Assembly: GCA_903925515.1 (NCBI GenBank)
Contig: CAIYFP010000056.1
Coordinates: 1-64,000 of the forward strand
Length of the DNA: 64,000 nucleotides
Reading direction: 5' to 3'
Source: an uncultured Verrucomicrobiota bacterium
GTDB taxonomy: Bacteria; Verrucomicrobiota; Verrucomicrobiia; Limisphaerales; UBA9464
The notes under the pieces are model-generated. The model was not told the origin of the DNA, searched no databases, and was given only the letters and a program-made list of their open reading frames with translations. Of this stretch, positions 25,298 through 34,500 are shown one piece after another (within the stretch, counting starts at the first letter, position 1; each line of letters opens with the position of its first letter). Made by a program: the position numbers and the translations under genes.

Positions 25298-26977
25298 TCA
25301 GGGCCGCAACAGGCGGAACTCGGCGGCCTTTTCCCGGGGCGTGACCGGCCTGATCCCCTTCAGCCCCAACAGGCGGGTCCGCGCCTGCTGGCTCAGGCTG
25401 GCAAGCTTCTCCTTCAACTCCTCCCGCTCCTTCTCCAACTCCCGGACCTTCGCCTCGAGCGAGCGCATCGCGTCCGGGTCCGCCCGCGGCTTGGCTCGGC
25501 TGGCGGCGGTCGCCTCCGCAAGGCGCTTCTCCATGGCCACCTTGTCCTTCTCCAGCCTCTTGCGCAGAGCCGATTCATGGGCGAGGGCCGACTGCATCTC
25601 CGCCTCGCGGGCCTTGGACAGCTTCAGCGTCTCCTGCAACCGCGCGACCTCCGCCCTCGAGGCGGCGACCTGCGTCAGCACCTCCGGCGGGGTGCCCCCC
25701 CCCGGCTTCACGTCGCCGGACGCGGCCTTCAGGCTTTCCTCTGCCGCCCTCAACGCGGCCTCGGCCCCGGCGCGCTCGGCCTTCTCGGCCGCCAACGCGG
25801 ACTGCAACGTCTGCAACGCCTCGGCGTCCGCAGCCGTCCGTGCCGTCAGCGCGGACAACCGCTCGGACAACGTCTTGTTCTCGGACTCGAACCCCGTGCG
25901 GGCCTTCCTCTCCTTGTCGAGCTCCTGGACCAGTCCGTCGGCCTTGAGGAGGTTGCGGTCCGCCTCGGCCCGCGCCACCGCAAGGTCGGACTGGAGCTGG
26001 GCGATGCGGACGATGCCTTCCTCGGCCTGACGGGCCCGGAGTTCCTCGACCTGCTTCTCCAGCGCGGTCTTCTCGGAAGCGAGCTTCTCGTTGCGTGACC
26101 GCAGGTCGGTCAGGTCGGCGGTCAGGCGGGTGAGCTTGCTGGACAGCTCGGCCACCTGTTTGCCCTTCTCCGTGTCGGACCGCAGGTCCGTGACCTGTTG
26201 CTTGAGGGTTTGGTTCTCGAGCCTGAGGGGACGGATGGTCTCGTCGTTGAGCTTGGCAAGGCGCGCCTCCACGTCGGCGCGTTCCTTGGCGAGGGTGGCG
26301 GCAGCCTGCTTCTGGTCCTCGAGGTGCTTGCGGGTCTCCGCCAGCGCCCTCGCGGCCTCCTCGGCGACGACCTTGTCCACGAGGTTGCGTCGCTCGCGCT
26401 CCTGGGCATCCAGCCGGGCCATCAACGACTTGTTGGTCGATTGCAGGGACGCGATGCGGTCCACGGCGTCCTGCAGCTCGCGAGGGTCCACCGGCGCAGG
26501 CTGCGCCGCCAAGGCCTCCCGCAGCTTCGACTCCAATCCCTGCTTCTCAGCCGCCAGTTGCTGGATCCGGGCGTTCAGCCCATTGAATTGCTCAAGAACC
26601 TCCGACGATGGCGCGCCGGGTTCCGGAAGGACGGGTCTCGCCCCGGCTCCGGTCTTGGCCGCAACCGCGTTGGTCGCCGCGTCCGACCCCTGCGGCGGCG
26701 CGGCGGCAACCGCGTCCTTCAACCCGTTCAGCTTTTCCGAGCAATACCGGATCCGGTACGTCACCACGCGGTCGTTCCATGACGGGCTCGACCGCTGCAA
26801 TGCCCGCAGGGTCTTCTGCGCCTCCGTGTACAGCAACGACGCCTCGCGCGCGTCCCGCGTCTTGTCGGCCTGCTGGATCAGGTTGTATGCGACGATGAAC
26901 TGGTCGTCCGGCCCCAGCGCTTGCAGGACCGCGCAAACCCAAACCATGCCGCACAGGGCAACAACCCGTTGGAACAT
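25298..26977 (-). CDS. Long coiled-coil protein with N-terminal export signal
   Basis: A 559-residue protein. The start MFQRVVALCGMVWVCAVLQA looks like a signal peptide, followed by about 75 residues that fit a TPR-like pair of helices (IVAYNLIQQADKTRDAREAS, LLYTEAQKTLRALQRSSPSW). From about residue 120 to 535 it is nearly unbroken heptad-rich coiled coil (LNARIQQLAAEKQGLESKL, RLEKDKVAMEKRLAEATAA, VRELEKEREELKEKLASLS). It ends with an Arg/Pro-rich tail (PVTPREKAAEFRLLRP). The frame stays open far upstream through the tRNA gene, but that is an artefact of high GC; ATG 26977 is the first start followed by a signal peptide. Probably a periplasmic structural or envelope-linking protein; I do not recognise the family. 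Confidence 0.78.
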   Translation of the reverse strand: MFQRVVALCGMVWVCAVLQALGPDDQFIVAYNLIQQADKTRDAREASLLYTEAQKTLRALQRSSPSWNDRVVTYRIRYCSEKLNGLKDAVAAAPPQGSDAATNAVAAKTGAGARPVLPEPGAPSSEVLEQFNGLNARIQQLAAEKQGLESKLREALAAQPAPVDPRELQDAVDRIASLQSTNKSLMARLDAQERERRNLVDKVVAEEAARALAETRKHLEDQKQAAATLAKERADVEARLAKLNDETIRPLRLENQTLKQQVTDLRSDTEKGKQVAELSSKLTRLTADLTDLRSRNEKLASEKTALEKQVEELRARQAEEGIVRIAQLQSDLAVARAEADRNLLKADGLVQELDKERKARTGFESENKTLSERLSALTARTAADAEALQTLQSALAAEKAERAGAEAALRAAEESLKAASGDVKPGGGTPPEVLTQVAASRAEVARLQETLKLSKAREAEMQSALAHESALRKRLEKDKVAMEKRLAEATAASRAKPRADPDAMRSLEAKVRELEKEREELKEKLASLSQQARTRLLGLKGIRPVTPREKAAEFRLLRP

Positions 26978-27156
26978 GCCGACCAGCCTGCCCTCGCCAC
27001 CCGGGGGCGTTTCAACTCCGAATCCTGCCTGCCCGACGCGACGCACCACGGCCAAGGCACACCAAACAACCGCATCTTGGGCATGGAACGTGGCCGAAAG
27101 GGGGTGGGTGGCAGGATCGGCCCGGAGGGTTCCCGGCCGTGTTGAGCATGGCCGGG

Positions 27157-27232
27157 TGGTGGAGCCGAGGGGATTCGAACCCCTGACCTTCTCATTGCGA
27201 ACGAGACGCTCTACCAACTGAGCTACGACCCC
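27157..27232 (-). tRNA. tRNA-Ala (anticodon CGC)
   Basis: A 76-base cloverleaf with encoded CCA. The acceptor stem pairs GGGGTCG with CGGCTCC and includes the G3-U70 wobble that is the alanine identity element. The D arm is GCTCAGTTGGTAGAGC, the anticodon stem TCTCG/TGAGA encloses loop TTCGCAA, giving anticodon CGC (reads GCG), and the T arm is AGGGGTTCGAATCCCCT. It lies between the coiled-coil gene and a zone of transposase remnants. Confidence 0.96.
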
Positions 27233-27378
27233 GTCCCCGAACCGCCCCGAAGCACGCCAGAAGGGTCGAACGAAATCAAGCGTTGGTTCACGAGCGCGGG
27301 GCGCACGCCCACGACCGATTCGTTGGGCAACCCGTGCGCCCCTAGGGAGAGAACGTCGTTTTTTCTGGCAGGCGCCCT

Positions 27379-27546
27379 CGCACGGTCCTGCCAGATGTGA
27401 TCGAAGCGTCCGGTCGGCGGCAGCGTGCGAAAGCTCGGCACCCCGGTCGCCCCCGCTCCCCACCCCAACATGCCTGGCTGCTTGAGCCGCCTCCCAACCA
27501 TCGTCCGGCATCCCGCCTCCACGACGCCGCCGCCAATGAACCACCC
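27379..27546 (-). pseudogene. C-terminal fragment of an ISKra4-type transposase (decayed)
   Basis: The minus strand encodes GWFIGGGVVEAGCRTMVGRR, then LKQPGM, and later PPTGRFDHIWQDRA. This matches in order the highly conserved C-terminal motif of ISKra4-family (ISAzba1-like) transposases, of the form G.FIGSG.VEAGCKT.IG.RLKQSGM followed by GRFE..W..RA. Motif match is from memory of the family. The upstream part of the gene is not in the same frame and no start, terminal repeats or other domains are recognisable, so this is a remnant, about 150 bases upstream of the tRNA 5' end. Confidence 0.65.
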
Positions 27547-27989
27547 TTTCGCCCGGTAGCTCCCGCAGTCCCCAGGACTCTTCCATCACCTCGCCCACGC
27601 CATCGGCAAGCACCTTCGTTTTCCACCCCGCCGCGCGCTGCCCTGGGTTCTCCACCGACAACCCTTGCTTCAATTTCCCAATCCTCGCGCAGGGAGGTGG
27701 AAAGCGCGCGATCCCATGGCCGGCGAATGGCGGCGTCGGCTGGACAGGGACCGCCTTCCCTGGCCTCACCCTCGGCGAGGTAGGAGTCGCGGACAGCCGG
27801 GACCTCGCCGAAGAGCGTGGCGAGGGTCGCGGGACCGCGTCCGATGCACCGATGGGAGGGCGGTGCCGGGTGATCGCGGTCGATGCGGCCGAAGTGATGG
27901 CGGAGAAGGGGGCGAAGAGGACGCGGCCCGCGGCCATGAGGGCGTCGCGGAAGATGGGCGCCCGCTGGAGCGGTGAATCCACAAGGTCG

Positions 27990-28316
27990 GTCAGGAGGGG
28001 CTGGAGGACCCGGGAGAGATCGTGTTGGAATGCGACGTGTACCGCAGGGTCTTTCCTTTTGCGGGTCGTCCGGGCGTTGGCGGGTTTCGGCGACCACGAT
28101 GCCGACGTACTGATCGGCGAGTTCGCGGAAGCGTTGGTGGCCGTCGTGGGCCTCCTGGATGGCGGGGAGTTCCTCGGGTCGGATGTAGCGGGTGCGGTTC
28201 GTGCCGTCGCACCAGGTCTGGAGGCGGCAAGGGGAGGCAGAGTTCTTGGGGCGATCGCGGTGCTGGTACTTGCAGAGCTTGCCCAGCTCCACGGACGTGA
28301 TGGCTTGAGGAGACAC
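27990..28316 (-). pseudogene. Frameshifted mobile-element accessory ORF (DUF6788-like)
   Basis: From a GTG at 28316 the minus strand reads SVELGKLCKYQHRDRPKNSA, SPCRLQTWCDGTNRTRYIRP and EELPAIQEAHDGHQRFRELA followed by DQYVGIVVAETR. This resembles small proteins (DUF6788-like) encoded ahead of some transposases in Verrucomicrobia: a DG-rich strand pair, then a charged helix. After about residue 80 the sensible frame appears to shift by one (continuing as VAFQHDLSRVLQPLLTDLVD), with no stop in the original frame, so the gene looks broken. It starts only five bases after the rimO stop. Family assignment is tentative. Confidence 0.5.
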
Positions 28317-28320
28317 GCCC

Positions 28321-30000
28321 CTAGGCAGGCTCGGCGACCAAGTCGTAGTCCGTGTGCCCCACCACCCGGACCCGGGCGAACTCGCCGGGCCTGACGTCGC
28401 CCTTGACGTACACCCGGCCGTCGATGTCCGGGGCGTCGGCCTCGCCCCGGGCGACCCAGTACTTGCCGCGCAACGAGTCCATGCCGCCATCCTGGCCGCG
28501 GATGAGGCCGTGCTCCCATGAAAGGACGCGGGCCTTCTTGAGGGCGGTGGCGGTGGCCTCGCCCTCGACCAAGACCTTGAGTTCGCGGCCCACGAACGAC
28601 TGGGCGACTGCGACGGCGACCTCGTGTTGGGCCGCCATGGCGCGTTCGCGGCGTCGTTGGCGGGCCTTGACGGGCACCTGCGCCTCCATGCGACCCGCGA
28701 CGGTGCCATCCTCCTGCGAGTAGGTGAAGACGCCCATGCGCTCGAACCGGGCCTCGCGAATGAAGTCGAGCAAGGACTCGAAGCGGGCCTCGGTCTCGCC
28801 CGGGAACCCGACGATGAAGGTGGTTCGCAAGGCGATGCCGGGAATGCCGGCGCGGATGCGTTGGACGAGGTCGCGGATGTAGCCGCCGGTGGTCTCGCGA
28901 CGCATGCGTTGCAACATGGTGTCCTCGATGTGCTGCAAGGGCATGTCCACGTAGCGCGCCACCCGTTTGCTGGACGCGATCGTCTCGATCAGCTCGTCGG
29001 TCCAGTGCGCCGGGTGGGTGTAAAGGAGCCGCACCCAGAAGTCGCCCGGGATGGCGTCGAGCTCCCGGATGAGGGTGCACAAGGTGGTGGCCCCGGCCGG
29101 CAGGGCGCGGGTCGCGGCGGCGAACCGTTCGGGGGACGCAATCGCCCGGCTGTGGCCGTCCCGGAGGTCGAGCCCGTAGTAGGTGGAGTCCTGGGAGATG
29201 AGGTTGATCTCGCGGACGCCCTCCGAGACAAGGCGGCGGGCCTCCGCCACGACGTCGGCCTGCTCGCGCGAGCGATGGGTGCCGCGCATGCGCGGGATGG
29301 TGCAGAAGCTGCAAGGGTGATTGCATCCCTCCGCGATCTTGAGGTACGCGAAATGCGTTGGCGTGAGCCTGAAGCGTGGGGTGTCGTGCTGCGGGATGTA
29401 GCTGGGGCGGACCGCCACCTCCACGAGGGGCCCGGTGGCCGGCGCCACGGTTTGGCGCGTGGAGTTGTGCCGCGCGGTGCCCTTCAGGGACTGGCCGGGG
29501 TCCTCGTCGGACGGGCTCGCCGCCTCCATGCGGGCAACGGCGGCCTTGACGGCCTTGCCGCGCCCCTTGCCGCCGCCCGGGGCCGACGTCTTGCCTGCCC
29601 GCGCCCTGATGGCGCGTTCCACGATCTCGCCGACCCCGGCGACCTGGTCGATCCCCATGAAGGCGTCCACCTCGGGCAGCAACATGGGCAGCTCCTCGCG
29701 GAAGCGCTGCGGCATGCAGCCCGAGACGATCACGGCCTGAGCCGGGTTGCGCGCGTCCCGGTCGGCGGCGGACTCCAGGATGGCGTCCACGGACTCCTCC
29801 TGGGCGGCGTCGATGAACGAGCAGGTGTTGACGATCAAGGCGTCCGCCTCGGCCGGGTCGTTGGTGACCTCGATCCCGTGCCTAAGCAACGAGCCGAGCA
29901 TGATCTCCGCGTCCACGAGGTTCTTGGCGCACCCCAACGACACGATCCCCACCCGGCGCCTTCGGGCGTCGGTCATGGGCTTGGCATGGGTCTGGGACAT
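28321..30000 (-). CDS. rimO: Ribosomal protein S12 methylthiotransferase RimO
   Basis: Radical-SAM enzyme that methylthiolates the conserved Asp of ribosomal protein S12. The N-terminal UPF0004 domain supplies three cluster-binding cysteines (SLGCAKNLVDAE, NTCSFIDAAQEES, VSGCMPQR). The radical-SAM site is AEGCNHPCSFCTIPRMRGTH. A TRAM-like domain closes the protein (GRVYVKGDVRPGEFARVRVV). ATG 30000 is chosen because GGAG lies seven bases upstream. At 559 residues it is about 100 longer than usual: extra segments lie between the two domains (from GGGKGRGKAVKAAVARMEAA to TVAPATGPLVEV) and after YYGLDLRDG. The residual family motif PSYIPQHDTPRFRLTPTHFA is intact. Confidence 0.94.
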   Translation of the reverse strand: MSQTHAKPMTDARRRRVGIVSLGCAKNLVDAEIMLGSLLRHGIEVTNDPAEADALIVNTCSFIDAAQEESVDAILESAADRDARNPAQAVIVSGCMPQRFREELPMLLPEVDAFMGIDQVAGVGEIVERAIRARAGKTSAPGGGKGRGKAVKAAVARMEAASPSDEDPGQSLKGTARHNSTRQTVAPATGPLVEVAVRPSYIPQHDTPRFRLTPTHFAYLKIAEGCNHPCSFCTIPRMRGTHRSREQADVVAEARRLVSEGVREINLISQDSTYYGLDLRDGHSRAIASPERFAAATRALPAGATTLCTLIRELDAIPGDFWVRLLYTHPAHWTDELIETIASSKRVARYVDMPLQHIEDTMLQRMRRETTGGYIRDLVQRIRAGIPGIALRTTFIVGFPGETEARFESLLDFIREARFERMGVFTYSQEDGTVAGRMEAQVPVKARQRRRERAMAAQHEVAVAVAQSFVGRELKVLVEGEATATALKKARVLSWEHGLIRGQDGGMDSLRGKYWVARGEADAPDIDGRVYVKGDVRPGEFARVRVVGHTDYDLVAEPA

Positions 30001-30041
30001 TTCGGGCTCCTTCAAATCCGGGTGCATGGTGTTGGGACGCG

Positions 30042-30992
30042 TCACGGGGCACCCGTGCCCGCCACCAGGTCGTCGAGGCGGTGCAGGATCGGCTCCAGCA
30101 ACGCAAGGTCCGTTTCCAGCCGGCGCGCGGCTCGCACATGAGGCTCGGGCGAGGCCACGAGGCCGCGCAGGTGGAGGAACTGGGCGCACGAGTGCTTGTA
30201 GGCCGGCACGGGCGCGCGGAACGCGAGCATGCCGAGGTATTGAAGCCAGTCGTTGAGCTCGTGGAAGCGCCCGTCGCCCGCCTCCCACATGCGGTCCCGC
30301 GCCGCGAACGCCTCGGGATGAAACGCGGACAGGCCGAGGAGGTAGTCGCTGCCCCATTGGACCATGTCGATGGCGAGGTCGTTGCCGGTGTACACCTTGA
30401 AACCCGGACGTTCGGCATCCCGCACCGCCAGCCGATCCCACTCCAGCTCCCGCGACAACGAGCTGTGCTTTGCGCCCTTCAACTGCGGGATCGCGAGCAT
30501 CGCGCGGTACGTGTCGAGGTCCCAGATGCGGCCGAACGGCACGAACATTTGGCCCAGCTCAAACCCAAGGAACTCCTCCACCTCCCCGGCCACCGCCCGA
30601 AACACCCCCACCAACTCCAAGCCGGACATGCCCCCGGTCGCGGACGCGGGGAACAGGATGGGAACGCCGCCGTGGCATGCGATCGCGCTGCATTCGCGGC
30701 GGTACAACCCTGCGGGCTCGCCATCCATGCCCTCGATGTAGGCGCCGGCCACGAAGCGGCGGCCGCGGGCCATGCTGCCGACCATGCCAAGGATCTCCCG
30801 GCGTTCCTCCGGGGCGAGCAGGTTGGCGTAGCCGGTGTCCATGTTGATGGCAGGCGTGAGACCGGCAGCCCACGTGCGTTCCACGAGGCCGCCGTAGGCG
30901 TCATGGTCCACCGAGCCGTCCCGGCGGAACGGCAACAGGACCGCCGAGATGCCCTCGATCCGGCGCCCCGGCTTGATCCCTTGCGGCTTCAT
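30042..30992 (-). CDS. Dihydrodipicolinate synthase/N-acetylneuraminate lyase family protein
   Basis: A 316-residue class I aldolase-like protein of the DHDPS/NAL superfamily. It opens with IEGISAVLLPFRRDGSVDHD and has the NMDTGYANLLAPEERREIL segment where DHDPS has GTTGE..LT.EE. The likely Schiff-base lysine is in QLKGAKHSSL. GNDLAIDMVQWGSDYLLGLS corresponds to the G.D......G..G.IS region. The canonical GTTGE is not conserved, so it is unlikely to be the lysine-pathway DapA; it may act on a keto-sugar acid. ATG 30992 lies two bases past the ndk stop and directly behind TGAGG, so it is co-translated with ndk. rimO follows 41 bases downstream. Confidence 0.8.
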   Translation of the reverse strand: MKPQGIKPGRRIEGISAVLLPFRRDGSVDHDAYGGLVERTWAAGLTPAINMDTGYANLLAPEERREILGMVGSMARGRRFVAGAYIEGMDGEPAGLYRRECSAIACHGGVPILFPASATGGMSGLELVGVFRAVAGEVEEFLGFELGQMFVPFGRIWDLDTYRAMLAIPQLKGAKHSSLSRELEWDRLAVRDAERPGFKVYTGNDLAIDMVQWGSDYLLGLSAFHPEAFAARDRMWEAGDGRFHELNDWLQYLGMLAFRAPVPAYKHSCAQFLHLRGLVASPEPHVRAARRLETDLALLEPILHRLDDLVAGTGAP

Positions 30993-30994
30993 CC

Positions 30995-31411
30995 TCAGGC
31001 AGGGATTTCCTCGGCCCGGAAGAACCGCCGGACCTCGACCTCGGCGTTCTCGGGCGAATCCGAGGCATGGACGACGTTCCGCATGTTGTTCTCGCCGAGG
31101 TCCCCGCGGAGGGTGCCCTTCTCCGCCTTCCTGGAGTCCGTGGGCCCAAGCAGGGCGCGGACCCTGGCGACGGCGCCGTCCCCGTTGAGGATCAGCGCAA
31201 GGACGGGGCGGGAGCTCATGAACTCGACGATCTCGGGAAAGAACGGCCGGTCGGCGATGTGCGCGTAATGCTCGGCGAGGATTCTCGCGTCGAGGCGGAG
31301 CATCTTCGCCGCCGCCAACGTCAGCCCGGAAGCCTCCAGCCGCCGGATCACCTCGCCCGCAAGGTTCTTCTGCATGCAATCGGGCTTGCAGAGGATCAGT
31401 GTTCGTTCCAT
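30995..31411 (-). CDS. ndk: Nucleoside diphosphate kinase
   Basis: Transfers the gamma-phosphate from ATP to NDPs through a phospho-histidine. Hallmarks are the opener ERTLILCKPDCMQKNLAGEV and the active-site motif NVVHASDSPENAEVEVRRFF, with the catalytic His at residue 115. The length (138) is standard. Start ATG 31411 matches the conserved N-terminus; an upstream in-frame start is unnecessary. It is the first gene of a minus-strand run with the DHDPS-family gene two bases downstream. It is divergent from the DUF2723 gene. Confidence 0.96.
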   Translation of the reverse strand: MERTLILCKPDCMQKNLAGEVIRRLEASGLTLAAAKMLRLDARILAEHYAHIADRPFFPEIVEFMSSRPVLALILNGDGAVARVRALLGPTDSRKAEKGTLRGDLGENNMRNVVHASDSPENAEVEVRRFFRAEEIPA

Positions 31412-31499
31412 CAGGCGGTCATGGTGCCCCGAAACCACCCCCCAGCCTCAAGCATGGAACGCGTCGTGGCCTTGCCCCGGGCGATGCCGGCCTTTTCAA

Positions 31500-31509
31500 G
31501 TTTGCAAAC
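31500..31509. promoter_or_regulatory. Perfect 10-bp palindrome GTTTGCAAAC in a divergent gap
   Basis: A ten-base perfect inverted repeat lies in the 169-base region between divergent ndk and the DUF2723 gene, in a locally AT-richer patch (CCTTTTCAAGTTTGCAAAC). It could be an operator for either gene. No bound regulator can be named. Confidence 0.3.
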
Positions 31510-31580
31510 GGGCTCGCCGTCTTTTCCTATGAAGGCTCTCGATTCACCCCGGCAAAACGGGGCGAGCGCGTCATTTTTTC

Positions 31581-34500
31581 ATGGCATCCAGCAAGTCCAA
31601 CGCCGCCCCGGGCGGCCCAGCAAGCGTCCCCAAGATGACCCCGGTCGCCGGAGACCCGGCGGGGGGTGATTCGGAGTCCATGGGAGGCGGCAAGCTATTC
31701 CGGCCGGTCGATTGGATCGCCTTCGTCCTTGTGTCCTTCGTGGTGATGGCGGGCTACATGCTGACGATCGCGCCGGACCTGACCTTGGAGGACTCGGGGG
31801 AGCTGGCGGTGGCGTCGATGTACGCGGGGGTGCCGCACCCGCCGGGGTACCCGGTGTGGACGGTGTACACGTGGTTGTTCACCAAGCTGCTGCCCTTCTC
31901 GAACATCGCATGGCGCGTGGCGGTGTCCTCGGCGTTTGCCGCCGCGATGTCGGCGGGGCTGGTGGCGTTGCTGGCGTCACGCGGGGCGACGCTGATGCTG
32001 GAGGGGGTGGACTTGTTCCGGAACCGGGACCGCGGGTGGGACAACCGGGTATCGTTGGCGGCGGGGTACGTGGCGGGGATGTTGCTGGGGTTCAACGGGT
32101 ACATCTGGAGCCAGGCGGTGATCGTGGAGGTGTACACGATCGCGGTCTGGTCGCTGATGGCGGTGCTGCTTTTCCTGATGCGGTACACGTGGGCGCCGCA
32201 GCAGAGGCGACACCTTTACGTTGCTTGCTTCCTGTTCGGCATCTGCTTTTGCAACCACCAGACGCTGATCGTGGGGGCGATGGGCCTTGAGGTGATCGTG
32301 CTGATGGCCGACCGGCGGGTTGGGCGGGACTTCCTGCTGGTGAACGCCCTGATCTGGCTGGCGGGGCTGGTTCTGCACGGGACGGGCAAGATCGGGACCT
32401 TCGTGGAGAACCCGTCCCTTCTCCTGATCTTCAACCTTGTCGGCATCCTGTCGGCGATTGGCTGCGGGGTGGTTGCCGTGATGACGGGCGGGCTTGGGAA
32501 CCGGCTGCATGTGGTCGCGCTGGCGTCGGTCAGCTTCGCGGCGGGCGCCGCGCTTTATTTTTACATGCCCGTGGCCTCCAGCACGAACCCGCCGCTCAAC
32601 TGGGGCTACCCGCGGACGCCCAAGGGCTTCGTGCATGCGTTGACGCGCGGCCAGTACGAGAAGACGACCCCGGGGATCAACCTTGCGCAGGTCATCACGT
32701 ACTTCCAAGGGGTGAAGGAGGAGTTCAACTGGGCAAACACGCTTCTTGCGATGCTGCCGTTTGCGTTTCTCCGGCGGATGCGGCAGCGGGAGCGGGGCTG
32801 GCTTGTGGGCTTGCTGGTTTCGTACGTCTGCCTTGCGTTCCTGCTGATGTACCTGCTGAACGCGGGGACGGACAAGCAGTCCCGGGAGCTGGTCAAGGTG
32901 TTCTACACGTCGTCGCACGTCTTCATCGCGCTGGGCATCGGCTACGGCCTTGCCTTGCTGGCGGGGCTGCTCCAGACCGACCGCGTCTATCAGCAACACC
33001 GGACCGCGATCGGCGTGGGGCTGGCGGTCGCGGTCGCCCTCAACCTGTACCAGCTTTCCGAGGTCCTTGACCCGGACAACAACCTGTTCCCCATCCCGAA
33101 GGTCGCGGCGGCCATCAGCCTTGCGATCGCCGCCGGACTTCTGGGGTGCGTCCTGTACTGGCGGGATGATGCCTCGCCGCCGGCCGTGCCGGGCACCACG
33201 GAGAAGGCGCGACGCCTTGCTCCCTTGCTTGCGGCGGCGCTCGTGATCCCGGTAGATCCCATCCTTGACCACTGGGCGGACAACGAGCAACGGGACCACT
33301 ACTTCGGGTTCTGGTTCGGCCATGACATGTTCGAGCCCGGCATGGACACCACCGCCGCGCCCGCGCCCAAGGGGAAGGACGGCAAGGCGCTGTACCCGTC
33401 GATGGATCCCCACACGGTGTTGTTTGGGGGGACGGACCCGGGCCGGTTCTGCCCGACGTACATGATCTTCTGCGAGAGCTTCATCCCGCCCCGGCACCGC
33501 CGGAACCCGAAGTTCGACCGCCGTGACGTGTACCTGATCACGCAGAACGCGTTGGCGGACGACACCTACCTTGAGTACATCCGCGCGCACTACAACCGGA
33601 GCGCCCAGAAGGACCCCGCCTTCTTCGAGTCGATGCTGAACGACGACTGGTCCCGCTCGCGCAGCAAGACCAACCTGCTCGCCTCGCTCATGGCGCCGGT
33701 GGACCGGTGGATGACCGCGCTGGGCGACTCGATCGAGAAGGAACGGCGGGCGGGCTCCTCGTATCTCAGCGCCACGGACATCAAGGACGCGGACGCCCTC
33801 AAGGCGGCGATCACGGCGGCGGCGGACCCCTTGTCCGCCCATCTCAAGGCCCAGCTTGGCACGGCCCTTGCCGGCGACGCCGCCGCGCTCGCCAACGCGC
33901 TCAACGGCATCCTTGAGGGGCCGGCGCTGTCCGAGTCCAACCGCGTCGCCCACCTCAAGCTCACGCCCCATGTCAGCCGTTTCGTGGACCAGAAGCCCGT
34001 CGGACATACGCGCATCCGGCTGAACCGGCTCCTGCTCGAGGCGGCCTACGGTCCCTGGATCGCCGTCTCCCCTGCCGGCGTCTATCCGGACCGCGAGATC
34101 ATCACGCCCACCGTGGAGGACCTCCGCCGCTGCTTCGAGGAGTACTCGATCGACGCGCAACGGCGTGCGCAGGCCCGGCAGCTCAAGCCGGGCGAGGTGT
34201 TGACGACGCTGCCGGACGGCAAGGTCTCGGTGTCCGGCCAAGCGGCGGTGATGTCGATCAACGGGCTCCTCACGAAGGTCATCTTCGATGCCAACCCGGA
34301 CCACTCGTTCTACATCGAGGAGAGCTTCGCGCTGGACTGGATGTACCCGCACCTTGTCCCGTACGGGATCATCCTGAAGATCGAGCGCGAGCCGGTCGTG
34401 CAGTTGTCGGACGAGCAAATTGCGCGCGACCATGACTACTGGTCGCAGTACTCCGAGCGCTTCATCGGCAACTGGATCACGTACGACACCACGGTGCAGG

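Noticed and set aside
26978..29326. Very long minus-strand open frame running from the coiled-coil gene through tRNA-Ala and beyond
   Set aside because: It includes a translation of the tRNA gene (QLVERLVRNEKVRGSNPLG), a classic artefact of high-GC DNA; only the part from 26977 down is protein-like.
30042..30992. DapA of lysine synthesis for the DHDPS-family gene
   Set aside because: The GTTGE substrate loop of true DapA is replaced (NMDTGYANL), so a specific DapA call is not justified.
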